DNA from: Methanomassiliicoccus sp.
GTDB taxonomy: Archaea; Thermoplasmatota; Thermoplasmata; Methanomassiliicoccales; Methanomassiliicoccaceae
Direction of reading: 5' to 3'
DNA: 64,000 bases
NCBI GenBank assembly: GCA_018262895.1
Contig: JADFDJ010000007.1
Location: forward strand, 1-64,000
Every line of letters starts with the position of its first letter. Position 1 is the first letter of the stretch. This document shows, piece by piece, positions 63,474 to 64,000 of the stretch. Under the pieces are notes generated by a model, which had not been told where the DNA came from, made no database searches, and worked only from the letters and a program-made list of their open reading frames with translations. The translations under genes and the position numbers were made by a program.

Positions 63474-64000
63474 TTATAGTCTTGACCGAAGGTCCTCATA
63501 CAATTGGTTCGTCCCTTCCGCCGTGCTCAGGTTGAACACGAGCACACCGTCGGAATGATGAACCACGATGCAGCTCGCTACTGAGTTGTATCTTGCCAGG
63601 ACATAATCGCCAAGCTCATCGTTCACGAAGTTACCGCTGCTGACCTCCATTCCTCCGAACCCCCCGCCACGACGACCGTTTTCGAAGTGGTCCCGCAGCT
63701 CCACCGAGATGATATCATCATATGCGATGCTCTCGTCAACCAACGATGCTTTGACCCGGAGACCGTCCGGCTCCAGGGAGGCATCAACGCTTCCCGAGCC
63801 AATGAGCGCGAACACGGCGATCAGGATGACGATCAGGACAGCAAGGCCGGCGATCAAAAGGCTCCTACTGCGCTTCCTGTCTTCCGCTGAAATGACCACA
63901 TCCTTGAGGCTAGCTCCTTCCTTGAGGAACCGGTTCCCAGTGTTCATGCGATAGAGCCCGTAGAACAGGATGGACAGGGCGATGATGAGCGCGATCCAGA
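63474..64000 (-). CDS. Membrane protein with PH-like domain, cut by the window edge
   Basis: The frame is open to position 64000. Codons before the in-frame ATG at 63947 encode another hydrophobic helix (WIALIIALSILFYGLYR), so the true start is outside. Next come a second helix (SLLIAGLAVLIVILIAVFALIG) and a soluble domain (DASLEPDGLRVKA...IISVELRDHFENGRRGGGFGGME...VVHHSDGVLVFNL) that resembles a bacterial PH domain. It could be a membrane-associated sensor. Function unknown. Confidence 0.7.
   Translation of the reverse strand, partial: WIALIIALSILFYGLYRMNTGNRFLKEGASLKDVVISAEDRKRSRSLLIAGLAVLIVILIAVFALIGSGSVDASLEPDGLRVKASLVDESIAYDDIISVELRDHFENGRRGGGFGGMEVSSGNFVNDELGDYVLARYNSVASCIVVHHSDGVLVFNLSTAEGTNQLYEDLRSRL

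Overview
The window is a gene-dense, GC-rich piece of an archaeal chromosome. The information-processing genes are archaeal: TFB, Gar1, the PolD small subunit, Orc1/Cdc6, EndA, TiaS, ribosomal protein L18Ae/LX, prefoldin alpha, FtsY and an A-type ATP synthase in the order H-I-K-E-C-F-A-B-D. The mix, including a VAT-type Cdc48 and PolD, fits a euryarchaeon, and a GC-rich Thermoplasmatota member (Methanomassiliicoccales-like) is my best guess. No methanogenesis or pyrrolysine gene lies here, so that placement is inference. I found no rRNA, tRNA, CRISPR array or insertion sequence.

Left part (1-8.9 kb): a membrane protein, a radical SAM enzyme, an L18Ae-pfdA-ftsY operon in which ftsY appears to start at a CTG codon, a RibD_C-type reductase, an M20 peptidase, a thiolase, and tiaS with a membrane-anchored OB-fold partner. 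At 8.9-10.7 kb lies what I read as a replication origin. Three origin-recognition-box (ORB) motifs flank an AT-richer hflX and sit upstream of cdc6. To the right are a signal peptidase, a dCMP deaminase, the complete A-ATPase operon (13.6-22.0 kb) followed by an overlooked 46-residue membrane peptide, and the PolD small subunit.

Middle part (23.7-40 kb): an RNA-binding protein and a TIM-barrel enzyme, a CPBP protease bracketed by zinc ribbons, a CYTH protein, a 1400-residue pilin-like surface protein with FG-GAP repeats, a geranylgeranyl-reductase-family flavoprotein convergent with an unusual UbiA fusion, a TraB-like protein, and a regulator. A proteostasis block follows: a VAT-hsp20 operon and a nearby Phr-like heat-shock regulator with a near-perfect palindrome at its own promoter. 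A related dyad sits in front of VAT.

Right part (40-64 kb): endA, a gar1-tfb operon, phosphopantothenate synthetase, SAH hydrolase coupled to a PfkB-family kinase, a stand-alone Lrp RAM domain, purE, split GMP synthase (guaAb and guaAa), a large secreted protein of unknown function, Mut7-C, a second RibD_C reductase, PAC2, rtcA, a CPA2 antiporter, several small accessory proteins, a six-PAS histidine kinase, and a PH-domain membrane protein cut by the right edge.
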